Shown here piece after piece: positions 41,209-49,140 of a stretch of DNA of 64,000 bases. Below the pieces are notes generated by a model, which was given only the letters and a program-made list of their open reading frames with translations, was not told where the DNA came from and did not search any database. How positions within the stretch are numbered: the stretch's first letter is position 1; every line of letters starts with the position of its first letter. The position numbers and the translations under genes are program-made. This DNA comes from Azophilus sp964638775 (GTDB taxonomy: Bacteria > Pseudomonadota > Gammaproteobacteria > Pseudomonadales > Azotimanducaceae). The stretch spans positions 3,542-67,541 of the forward strand of contig CAZWZH010000229.1 in the NCBI GenBank assembly GCA_964638775.1. The letters run 5' to 3'.

Positions 41209-43257
41209 TCAGGCGATCCGGCCGGGAGGATGGCGTTCGAGGATCTCCGGCCCCAGGGCTTCGCGGAGGGGCTGCAGGTAGGTTTCGTACCGGCGCCACC
41301 GGTCGATGCCCTCCCGGTAGATGGGTTGCCGCACCTGCTCGGAACTCGGCGTCCTGATGTTCCGCTCGGTCTCGTGGAAGCGGATGCAGTTTTCCTCGAA
41401 GGGAAGGTCGCAGAACTCGAGGATGCGCCGTACCTGGGTTTCCAGGCCGTCCACCACGTCTTCGTGCATGACACGCAGGACGAAGCCGGGCAGCACCTTG
41501 TCCCAATGGTCCATGAGGCGTACGTAGGCGCGGTAGTAGCGGCCGACTTCCTCAAGGCCGTAGGTGAACTCCTGCCCTTCGCCGAAGAGCTGCTTGAAGC
41601 AACTGAAACAGCAGGCCATGGGGTTGCGCCGCGCATCGATCACCTTCGCGTTCGGCAGGATGAGCCGGATGAGGCCGATGTGCACGAAGTTGTTGGGCAT
41701 CTTGTCGATGAAGAGCGGGGCTGAGCCACGGTAGGCCCGGGTGTCGGCGATGTACTGCTCCCCGAAGCGCCGGAAATAGTCGTCGTCGAGGTCGTGGAGG
41801 ATTTCGGGATACCTCGAGGTCTTTTCCGCCGCACGACCCCTGAGCCGCTGGGCGAGGGCGAGGATGTTGTGCAGTTCCATGGTGCCGTCCACCTGGCTGT
41901 GGGAAGCGAGAATCTGCTCAAGGAGGGTGGAGCCGGCGCGGGGCAGCCCGACGATGAAGATCGGGTCGCGGCAGCCGAAGCCGACGCCCCGCCGGCGCTC
42001 GAACAGTTCTGGAGTGCAGATTTCAATCTGGGCTTCCACCCGGTCTTCGATGGTCTCCGGCTTGTAGCCGGTCTCGACTCTCTTGAGCGCGTTGCCGCGT
42101 TCGTAGAATTGAAACGAGGCATCGTAGTCGGCCCGGTCTTCGAAGGCCTTGCCGGCGGCGAAGCACAGGTGGACTCGGTCTTCGCCCGCGGTTTGCGGTG
42201 ACTGCTCGTAGCGCTTGATGTGGCTGATCTCCCGGTCGCTGAACCGGTAGGTCTTGGTGTTGGCCAGGCTCCAGAAAGCGTCGCCGAAATCCGGCCGGCG
42301 GCGGTAGGCCTCACGGTAGGACTCTACCGCGTCATCGAATGCGCCCACGGTTTTCTGGGCATGGCCGGTCAGCAGATGCAGTTCGCTGCGCCCCGGGTCG
42401 GTCGCCAGCAGCTCCCGGTACAGCGCGATGCCCTCGTCGAACCGTCCGAGCCCCACCAGGGTGGTGGCCAGCGTGGTCCTGAATCGGCCATTGTCCGGTT
42501 GCATTTCCAAGAGGCGCCGCGCCTGCTCGTTGGCCTTTTCGAACTTGGTCTTCCTGATCAGCAGGTTGGCGTAGTCGATGCGTGCCTGAATGTGGTCCGG
42601 CGCGAACTCCACACAGCTCTCGAGCAGAAACTCTGCATCGTCGTAGATCTTGAGCCTGATACCGATATCCGCAAGGAGGCGCATGCCCTCGACATGGCGC
42701 CGGTTGCCTTCGAGAAACTTCCTGCAGAGCCGTTCGGCCTTGTAGAGCTTGTTTTCGTGGATCAGGTCGGTGACGTTGACCAATTCCGGCGGCAGCCCAC
42801 TCAGATGCTCCAGCCGCTCCCGTGCCCAACGGGCGCCCTCCGCATCACCCTTGTGTTCGTGGAGTTCGGCAAGCGCACGCCAGCTTGCGGCCAGCGCCGG
42901 GTTCCTTTCCACGGCGCGGCCGTACGCCGTGATAGCTTCTTCATGCCAGCCCTGGGCTCGACAGACATGCCCCCGTTCCTGCCAGGCACGGGCGTGCCCC
43001 TGGTTTTCGCCATGCAGGATCTGCAGGGTCGCCAGGGCCTCCCGCGGACGGTTGCCGAAGCGTTGCGCCACGGCGAGCAAATACAATGCCTCGGCGCGCT
43101 CCCGGTCCTCGAGTTGCGAATCGAGCAGATCTCTGGCCAGCGAAATCGCCTCCCCAAGCTTCGCGGACCGGATCAAGTCCCTGGCACGGTCGAGCCGTTC
43201 GGCGGCGCTGTCGGTTCGTGGTGTCGAATGCGCGGCGCTGGCAGGGTCTGATTGCAT
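41209..43257 (-). CDS. TPR-repeat sulfotransferase
   Basis: The 682-residue protein has about nine TPR-like repeats through residue 350 (for example GWHEEAITAYGRAVERNPAL). A sulfotransferase domain follows, with the PAPS loop FIVGLPRAGSTLLEQILASH, KVIDARRNPMACCFSCFKQLF for the 3'-phosphate, and VRQPIYREGIDRWRRYETYL near the C-terminus. It is the upstream gene of a tandem pair, but the two proteins are clearly diverged rather than recent copies. A terminator at 43436-43464 separates it from the TonB-dependent receptor gene. Confidence 0.9.
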   Translation of the reverse strand: MQSDPASAAHSTPRTDSAAERLDRARDLIRSAKLGEAISLARDLLDSQLEDRERAEALYLLAVAQRFGNRPREALATLQILHGENQGHARAWQERGHVCRAQGWHEEAITAYGRAVERNPALAASWRALAELHEHKGDAEGARWARERLEHLSGLPPELVNVTDLIHENKLYKAERLCRKFLEGNRRHVEGMRLLADIGIRLKIYDDAEFLLESCVEFAPDHIQARIDYANLLIRKTKFEKANEQARRLLEMQPDNGRFRTTLATTLVGLGRFDEGIALYRELLATDPGRSELHLLTGHAQKTVGAFDDAVESYREAYRRRPDFGDAFWSLANTKTYRFSDREISHIKRYEQSPQTAGEDRVHLCFAAGKAFEDRADYDASFQFYERGNALKRVETGYKPETIEDRVEAQIEICTPELFERRRGVGFGCRDPIFIVGLPRAGSTLLEQILASHSQVDGTMELHNILALAQRLRGRAAEKTSRYPEILHDLDDDYFRRFGEQYIADTRAYRGSAPLFIDKMPNNFVHIGLIRLILPNAKVIDARRNPMACCFSCFKQLFGEGQEFTYGLEEVGRYYRAYVRLMDHWDKVLPGFVLRVMHEDVVDGLETQVRRILEFCDLPFEENCIRFHETERNIRTPSSEQVRQPIYREGIDRWRRYETYLQPLREALGPEILERHPPGRIA

Positions 43258-43435
43258 CGGCCGGGGTCAGGTGCGGAAGCTGTCGGATGATACCACCGGG
43301 GCGGAACGCCTCTTCGTCAAGGGCGACCGGGGCGGAGCCTCAACCGGGAAGTACAGGGTTGACGGGTGCGACCATGACGCATCGGGCGATCTGCTCCGGG
43401 ACAGAAAGTTCTGGAATGGCTCGATGTGCGAACGG

Positions 43436-43464
43436 AAAAAAGGACAGGCCAACCGGCCTGCCCC
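43436..43464 (-). terminator. rho-independent terminator after the TonB-dependent receptor gene
   Basis: On the minus strand a 9-bp stem (GGGCAGGCC pairing with GGCCTGTCC, one G-U pair) with a GGTT loop is followed by six T residues. The stem lies about 40 nt downstream of the receptor stop codon at 43502. Confidence 0.85.
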
Positions 43465-43501
43465 TTTGCATGACGATTGCGAAACCGTTTTTCGGCCCGG
43501 T

Positions 43502-46375
43502 TTATCCGTCGAAGTCGTAAGAGACGCGCAAGCCGATGCTGCGCGGCCGGTTGGTCACGACCTTGGGAACGTACTGCAGCGTATCGACGTGCAGTTCCGC
43601 CCGCTTGTCGGCGACGTTGTCCACGAACAGTTCCGCGCTCCAGTTGTCTCTCTCGACACCGAACGCCAGGTCCAGGAACACATAGCTGTCCTGAACGTAG
43701 CGACCGTTCGGGCAGAAGCTCGGGGCATCGTAGGTGCCGCAATTGCCGCCGGCGAACAGCCCGCCTTCGTTTGAGATCGAGAGCCCGGAACCCCTGCCGC
43801 CGTGGCTGCGCTTGAGCGTGTCCTCGACGAAGAAGGCGCTGCCGGCGATGCCCGACTTGCTGCTGCCGGAATAGCTCATGCTGGCGCTCACATAGGCGTT
43901 GGTCTGACCGTCGAAGGCGCCGTGGAAATCGTAGCGGGCGCGCAGGCTGCCCGAAAAGTCCGGGCTGAACGGCAACTCGCTGCCCTCGGGCACGGAGATG
44001 TCGACCAATTGCGGATTGATGCGGGTGATCTCGCTGTCGATGATGCTGATGGCGCCGGAGATGGTCAGGTTCGGAGTCGGCAGCCAGGTGAAATCGGCGT
44101 CGAAACCGATGATTTCCGCATCGCCGACGTTCTCGATGAACACCAGGAATGCCACGTTGGCCGGGTCGAACCGGGATACCTGAAGATCGGATATCTCCGA
44201 GAAAAAGGCCGTGGCGTTGAGCCGCAGGGTGTTGTCGGCGAAGTCGCCCTTCATGCCCAGTTCCCAGTTGTCCATCTCGTCGGTAAGCGCAATCGCCGGC
44301 ACCCGGTAACCGGCGTAGACCGGCAGCCCGCGGGGATTGTTGGCGGCCTTGCCGGCGTTGCGGTTGGTGACCCCGTGGCGGAAACCCTGACCGTAGGTGG
44401 CGAACAGCATCACGCTGTCGTTGACGCGCCAGTCGAGGGATGCGCGGACGATGACATCGGACTCGTTCAGCACACCGTCGTCGTTCAGGTCGTCGACGTT
44501 CAACGCACCGCTCTGGATGTCCGCATAGGCGCCTTCCGCGTCGGCGAAGTTCATGCCGCGGCTGAACGTCCCGCCGCGGCAAGCGCTGGTGTCGCGCACC
44601 TCGGGACGGCAATCGCCGGTGCCGGCCGCCATGAGCGCCTCCAGGGTGCCTACGCCCAATGCTCGGAGCCGTTCCGTGACGTTGTTGCCGGAAGTGCGGC
44701 TGGTGGCGTCGAAGCCGCCCCGCGCGACACTTGAATCGCAGCCGTCGGTGCCGTACTTGCATCCGAACGAGAAGCTGCTGGCCCCCTTGAAGTCGAAATC
44801 CAAGTCGTACCAGCGGGCGCCGAAGCTCGCCGTGACGTTGTCCGTCAGATCGAACTCCAGGTGCCCGAAAACCGCAATCTGATCCACCTTGCGGGTGTAG
44901 TCGTTGACAAAGCTGACCCGTGGATTGAAGGGCTCAAGGCCAGCGTTGGTGCCTTCCCCCTGGTCGCCGATCATGGCGAGCGCCGGCCAGGCGCCGTCGC
45001 CGTCGTCGCGGGTGGCCGCATCCTCGAAGGCAGCCACGCCCTCGGTTTTCTGGTCGTCGTAATACACGCCCGCGGTGACTCTCGCGCGATGTTCCTGCGG
45101 GGTGGAGATGCGGAACTCGTGGACCATTCGCTTGTTGCTGGTGGTCTCCGCGTACTGCGCTTCCGGGTCGTGACACATGACGGGGGGACTCGCCATGCCG
45201 CTTCTCGCCCAACTGCCGTCGTCGGCATAGCCGGGGCAGAGGTAATACGTCTGGTAACCGCCGCCGTTGGTGTAGTCGGAATAATCGACGTAGGCCTCCA
45301 CGTCGCGGTCGAGGTAGCCCACGGCGTAGATCATGTCGAGCATGCCCGCGCGGCCGTTGACCGTCAGCGTGCTCAGCCCGAACTCGTCTTCGGTGCTGTC
45401 CATGGTGAACCGGTTGACGCTGCTCTTGCCGTCGAGATTGGGGTCGTAGGCGAAGACGCCGTCGGTCTCCAGGGACTGCTGGAGGTGTCCGACAGTCAGG
45501 CTCCAGTCGTCGTTGATGTCGTAGAGGAGGCTGATGCGGCCGCCGAGATAGTCGGCATCGTTGAAGTCGTCCTCGACCAGGTGGCTGTTGTCCGCGGCCT
45601 CGAAGGTGCTCGCCGGGTTGATCGGCGCGGCCGAAATGTCGTTGCGGTTGAGCAGGTCGACGCTGGGGGAGAATCCGCCGTTGGCCGGGTCGTTCGGGAT
45701 GTTGTCGATCCAGCCGGCCTGGTTGTCCCGATAGCCGACGACGCGCAACGCCGCCCGGTCCGACAGGGGCACGTTGAAGAAGGCTTCCTGGGAGTTGCTG
45801 ACGTCGCCGCCCTTGGTGGTCATGGCGCCTAGCTTGACGCCGGCCTCGAAGCGCGTCGGGTCGGGCCTGTTGGAAATCAGGCGCACGGTGCCGGACTGGG
45901 AACTGGAGCCGAACAGGGTACCCTGGGGGCCGGGTAGCACCTCGATGCGGTTCAGGTCGGCGGCATATATGTCGAGGTTGCGGCCGCCGAAGGAAACGGG
46001 CATTTCGTCGAGGTAAAGAGCGGTGGCCGGAGAGGAGCCCTGGATGCTGGCGATGGTGTTCTTCGACTGTTCGGTGGCCGCCCCGCGGATATAGATCTCG
46101 CTCTGGCCGGGGCCCACGCCCATCATCACCACGTTGGGCAGGTGTTTTATGTAATCGTCGAAGTTGCTGATTCTCAGCTCATCGAGGGCATCGCCCTGCA
46201 GGGCCGAAACCGATACGGCGATGTCCTGGGTGGACTCGGCGCGCTTGGTTGCCGTGACGATTACCTCTTCGATGCCGCGGGCTTCCCCTTCGGCGAGGGC
46301 GACGCCGGAAGCGCCGGTAGCTGCAGTGGCCAGTGCGGCGGATATGGCAAGGCTGAGTTTCTTACGTTCCCACAT
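43502..46375 (-). CDS. TonB-dependent outer-membrane receptor
   Basis: The 957-residue protein begins with a signal peptide (MWERKKLSLAISAALATAA, cut near GVALA). Then come the TonB box region IEEVIVTATKRAES, the plug (IEVLPGPQGTLFGSSSQSGTVR) and a long beta-barrel that ends with SIGLRVSYDF, with a terminal aromatic-type strand. ATG 46375 is chosen because GAGGGG lies 8 nt upstream and the signal peptide starts there. It is a TonB-dependent transporter of the broad iron/vitamin/carbohydrate class; the ligand is unknown. Its divergent neighbour is a dimethylglycine dehydrogenase-like gene, with a 21-bp-spaced repeat between them. Uptake of B12 or a methylated compound is therefore worth considering (inference). 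Confidence 0.9.
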   Translation of the reverse strand: MWERKKLSLAISAALATAATGASGVALAEGEARGIEEVIVTATKRAESTQDIAVSVSALQGDALDELRISNFDDYIKHLPNVVMMGVGPGQSEIYIRGAATEQSKNTIASIQGSSPATALYLDEMPVSFGGRNLDIYAADLNRIEVLPGPQGTLFGSSSQSGTVRLISNRPDPTRFEAGVKLGAMTTKGGDVSNSQEAFFNVPLSDRAALRVVGYRDNQAGWIDNIPNDPANGGFSPSVDLLNRNDISAAPINPASTFEAADNSHLVEDDFNDADYLGGRISLLYDINDDWSLTVGHLQQSLETDGVFAYDPNLDGKSSVNRFTMDSTEDEFGLSTLTVNGRAGMLDMIYAVGYLDRDVEAYVDYSDYTNGGGYQTYYLCPGYADDGSWARSGMASPPVMCHDPEAQYAETTSNKRMVHEFRISTPQEHRARVTAGVYYDDQKTEGVAAFEDAATRDDGDGAWPALAMIGDQGEGTNAGLEPFNPRVSFVNDYTRKVDQIAVFGHLEFDLTDNVTASFGARWYDLDFDFKGASSFSFGCKYGTDGCDSSVARGGFDATSRTSGNNVTERLRALGVGTLEALMAAGTGDCRPEVRDTSACRGGTFSRGMNFADAEGAYADIQSGALNVDDLNDDGVLNESDVIVRASLDWRVNDSVMLFATYGQGFRHGVTNRNAGKAANNPRGLPVYAGYRVPAIALTDEMDNWELGMKGDFADNTLRLNATAFFSEISDLQVSRFDPANVAFLVFIENVGDAEIIGFDADFTWLPTPNLTISGAISIIDSEITRINPQLVDISVPEGSELPFSPDFSGSLRARYDFHGAFDGQTNAYVSASMSYSGSSKSGIAGSAFFVEDTLKRSHGGRGSGLSISNEGGLFAGGNCGTYDAPSFCPNGRYVQDSYVFLDLAFGVERDNWSAELFVDNVADKRAELHVDTLQYVPKVVTNRPRSIGLRVSYDFDG

Positions 46376-46473
46376 GACGAATTCCCCTCGAATTGACATC
46401 TCCAGGTCGCTCAACAGTATAAGTCAGATAGATGTCGTCCGGCGTGGCAATTCCCCGTTCGTTTGCCAATATG

Positions 46474-46500
46474 CGACATGCAGCGAACTATTCTCGACAT
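46474..46500 (+). promoter_or_regulatory. 21-bp-spaced direct repeat, putative AraC-type operator (site B)
   Basis: CGACAT is repeated at 46474-46479 (preceded by TG) and 46495-46500 (preceded by CT), exactly 21 bp apart. It lies in the 246-bp gap between the divergent TonB-dependent receptor and the dehydrogenase gene at 46622. A separate 8-bp inverted repeat GAAAAATC/GATTTTTC (46502-46554) follows. Confidence 0.45.
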
Positions 46501-46621
46501 TGAAAAATCCGGCCGATTGCGGCGTTTGACCGTATCGCCAAGCATCGATTTTTCGCCGGTATCGACGAATCGAGGTGTCTTGGCCCCGATGCGCCGACGG
46601 CGGCGAATCACGGAGGGCGCC

Positions 46622-49036
46622 ATGGAAAATCAAGCCAGGATCGTGATCGTGGGCGGCGGCATCATGGGCGCCGGGTTGCTGTATCACCTGGCGGAAGAAG
46701 GATGCCGTGACGCTCTGCTGATCGAGAAGGGGGAACTCACCTCCGGTTCGACGTGGCATGCGGCGGGCCAGTGTCCCCACCTGGTCGGCAACTACAATCT
46801 GGCCAAGATCCACGACTACAGCGTTTCCCTGTACAAGCGCCTGGAGGAGATCACCGGCCAGTTCGTGAGCTGGCATACCTCCGGCAGTGTCCGTTTTGCC
46901 CTGACCCAACGGGACCTCGACTGGTTCGAATACGTGCGCGGTATCGCGCAGAGCGTCGGTTTCCCCATGGAAATCATTGACGTGGAGAAAATCAGGGAAC
47001 TCAACCCGTTCGTGAACACGGACGGCGTGCTGGCCGGCGCGTGGACGCCGGACGATGGCCACGCCGACCCGGCGGGCCTGTGCAACGCCATGGCGCGGGG
47101 TGCCCGGGACATGGGTGCCCGCATCATCCGTCACAACCGCGTGACGGACATAAGGGCATTGCCGTCGGGGGAGTGGGAAGTGGTCACCGAACAGGGCCGG
47201 GTGATCGCCGAACACGTGGTCAATGCGGCGGGCTGCTACGCCAGGCAGGTGGCGCGGATGGTGGGGGCCGACGCCCCGATCTGCAACATCCAGCATCACT
47301 ACCTGGTTTCCGGCCCGGTTCCGGAATTCGCGGAGCGGGAAACGGAAATTCCGGTTATCCGCGACCCTTGGGCCTCGGCCTACCTGCGCCAGGAACAGCG
47401 GTCCGGCCTGATCGGCATCTACGAGCACGACGGTCTCGCGGAAGCCTGGCCGCCCGACGGGCTGCCCGATTGGGAATCCGACAGCGAACTGTTCACCGAA
47501 AACCTCGAGCGGCTGATGCCCTGGCTCGAACGGGCGATGGAGCGCATGCCGATCTTCGAGCCGGCCGGCATCCGCCGGATCGTGAACGGCGCGATTCCCC
47601 ATTGCGCGGACGGGCCGCCATTGCTCGGCCCGGTGGGGGGACTGAAGAACTTCTGGTTCTGTTGCGGTTCTTCTTTCGGCATCGCCCAGGGGGCGGGCTG
47701 CGGCAAGTATCTCGCCCAGTGGATGCTGCACGGCGATGCCGAGATCAACATGACGGGCTTCGACCCGCGCCGTTTTGGCGTCTTCGCCGACGACAGCTAC
47801 ATGAAGGCGAAAGGCCGGCAGGACTACGGCATGACTTATTTCACCCCGCTGCCGGGCGAGGAACTGCCGGCAGCGCGGCAGCGGCGCACGAGTCCGCTGT
47901 ACGGGAAACTGCTGGAGCGCGGATGCGTCTACACCGAGACGTTCGGCTGGGAGCGGCCCAAGTGGTTCTCGACCGACGGACGCGAGGAAGACTACAGCTA
48001 CCGCCGCAACAATGTTTTCGACCTGGTTCGAAAAGAGTGCCTTGCAGTGCGCGAACGGGCCGGGGTCCTCGACCTGTCGGGATTTGCCAAGTACGACGTG
48101 ACCGGCCCCGACGCAGGGTTGTTCCTGAACAGGATCTGCGCCAACCGAATGCCGTCCAATGGCGGCGTCGTGCTCGCACATCACCTCTCCCAGGGCGGAC
48201 GTATCGGCGGTGAACTGACCGTGACCCACCTGGCCGACGACCGCTTCTACGTGCTGTCCGCGGCAGGCGCCGAAGTGCGCGATCTCGACCGCCTGCTCCA
48301 GGCACGGCACGGGGACGAGCGCGTCGAGGTAGCCAACGTCACGGACCGGCGCGGCGTGCTGGTGCTGGCGGGCCCGCGCTCCCGGGACATTCTCGCCCGG
48401 CTCACCGACACGCCACTCGACACCGGCTCGTTCCGCTGGTTGAGCGGCAGGGAGATCGCGATCGCCGGCATACCGGTGCGGGCACTGCGGGTCAACTACG
48501 TAGGTGAGCTGGGCTGGGAACTGCACCCGGCCATGGAAGACATGGAGACACTGTACGATGCGCTGCAAGAATCGGGCGCGGAATTCGGTCTCGCCGATTT
48601 CGGCCTGTACGCCGTCAACAGCCTGAGAATGGAGAAAGCCTACCGGAGCTGGGGCGCCGAATTGACCAACGAGGTAACGATGATCGATGCCGCCATGGAA
48701 CGCTTCATCAAGTTCCGGAAAAACGATTTCGTCGGCCGGCAGGCAACCCTCGACCAGGAAAATCGCACGCTGCAACTCATCTACTTCGAGGTCAATGCCG
48801 AAGACTCCGACGTGCGCGGCGGCGAGCCGCTATTCGACGGCGACGGCTATGCCGGGGTCACCACCTCCGGCGCGTACGGCCATGCCGTCGAAAAGAGCCT
48901 CGGGTTCGGTTATGTGCATCCCCGGCTGGCCGACCCTGGCGGAGAACTGGAGATCGCTCTCCTTGGCAAGCGCCACAGGGCAAGAATCCTCGGCGAACCG
49001 GCGTACGATCCCGCCAACAAGAAGTTGCGGGCCTGA
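46622..49036 (+). CDS. dimethylglycine/sarcosine dehydrogenase-like flavoprotein (DAO + GcvT domains), copy 2
   Basis: The 804-residue protein has the FAD motif GGGIMG (residues 11-16) and SGSTWHAAG with His46 at the covalent-FAD position. The GcvT-like folate domain in the second half carries LRVNYVGELGWELHP and GAYGHAVEKSLGFGYVHP. The ATG at 46622 has GGAGGG close upstream; a longer in-frame reading from 46463 gives no family sequence. It is probably one operon with the next paralog, 104 nt downstream. An AAATCTC/GAGATTT inverted repeat lies in that gap (49088-49117). The substrate within the methylated-glycine series is unresolved. Confidence 0.85.
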   Translation: MENQARIVIVGGGIMGAGLLYHLAEEGCRDALLIEKGELTSGSTWHAAGQCPHLVGNYNLAKIHDYSVSLYKRLEEITGQFVSWHTSGSVRFALTQRDLDWFEYVRGIAQSVGFPMEIIDVEKIRELNPFVNTDGVLAGAWTPDDGHADPAGLCNAMARGARDMGARIIRHNRVTDIRALPSGEWEVVTEQGRVIAEHVVNAAGCYARQVARMVGADAPICNIQHHYLVSGPVPEFAERETEIPVIRDPWASAYLRQEQRSGLIGIYEHDGLAEAWPPDGLPDWESDSELFTENLERLMPWLERAMERMPIFEPAGIRRIVNGAIPHCADGPPLLGPVGGLKNFWFCCGSSFGIAQGAGCGKYLAQWMLHGDAEINMTGFDPRRFGVFADDSYMKAKGRQDYGMTYFTPLPGEELPAARQRRTSPLYGKLLERGCVYTETFGWERPKWFSTDGREEDYSYRRNNVFDLVRKECLAVRERAGVLDLSGFAKYDVTGPDAGLFLNRICANRMPSNGGVVLAHHLSQGGRIGGELTVTHLADDRFYVLSAAGAEVRDLDRLLQARHGDERVEVANVTDRRGVLVLAGPRSRDILARLTDTPLDTGSFRWLSGREIAIAGIPVRALRVNYVGELGWELHPAMEDMETLYDALQESGAEFGLADFGLYAVNSLRMEKAYRSWGAELTNEVTMIDAAMERFIKFRKNDFVGRQATLDQENRTLQLIYFEVNAEDSDVRGGEPLFDGDGYAGVTTSGAYGHAVEKSLGFGYVHPRLADPGGELEIALLGKRHRARILGEPAYDPANKKLRA

Positions 49037-49140
49037 CAACCGGTGCCCGATCGAAGGAATCGTTTGGCACATCGACTTCCATAAATTAAATCTCTTAAAA
49101 TCAATAGCTTGAGATTTTTCCATGCGAGTAGGAAACCCGG

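Noticed and set aside
43323..43372. Further GCGAC pair as a fifth operator
   Set aside because: The two copies are 45 bp apart, not 21, and lie downstream of the receptor gene beyond its terminator.
49088..49117. Terminator between the two dehydrogenase paralogs
   Set aside because: The 7-bp AAATCTC/GAGATTT stem has a 16-nt loop, is AT-rich and is followed by only a short T-run. It may be an operator or attenuator, but evidence is too weak to call.
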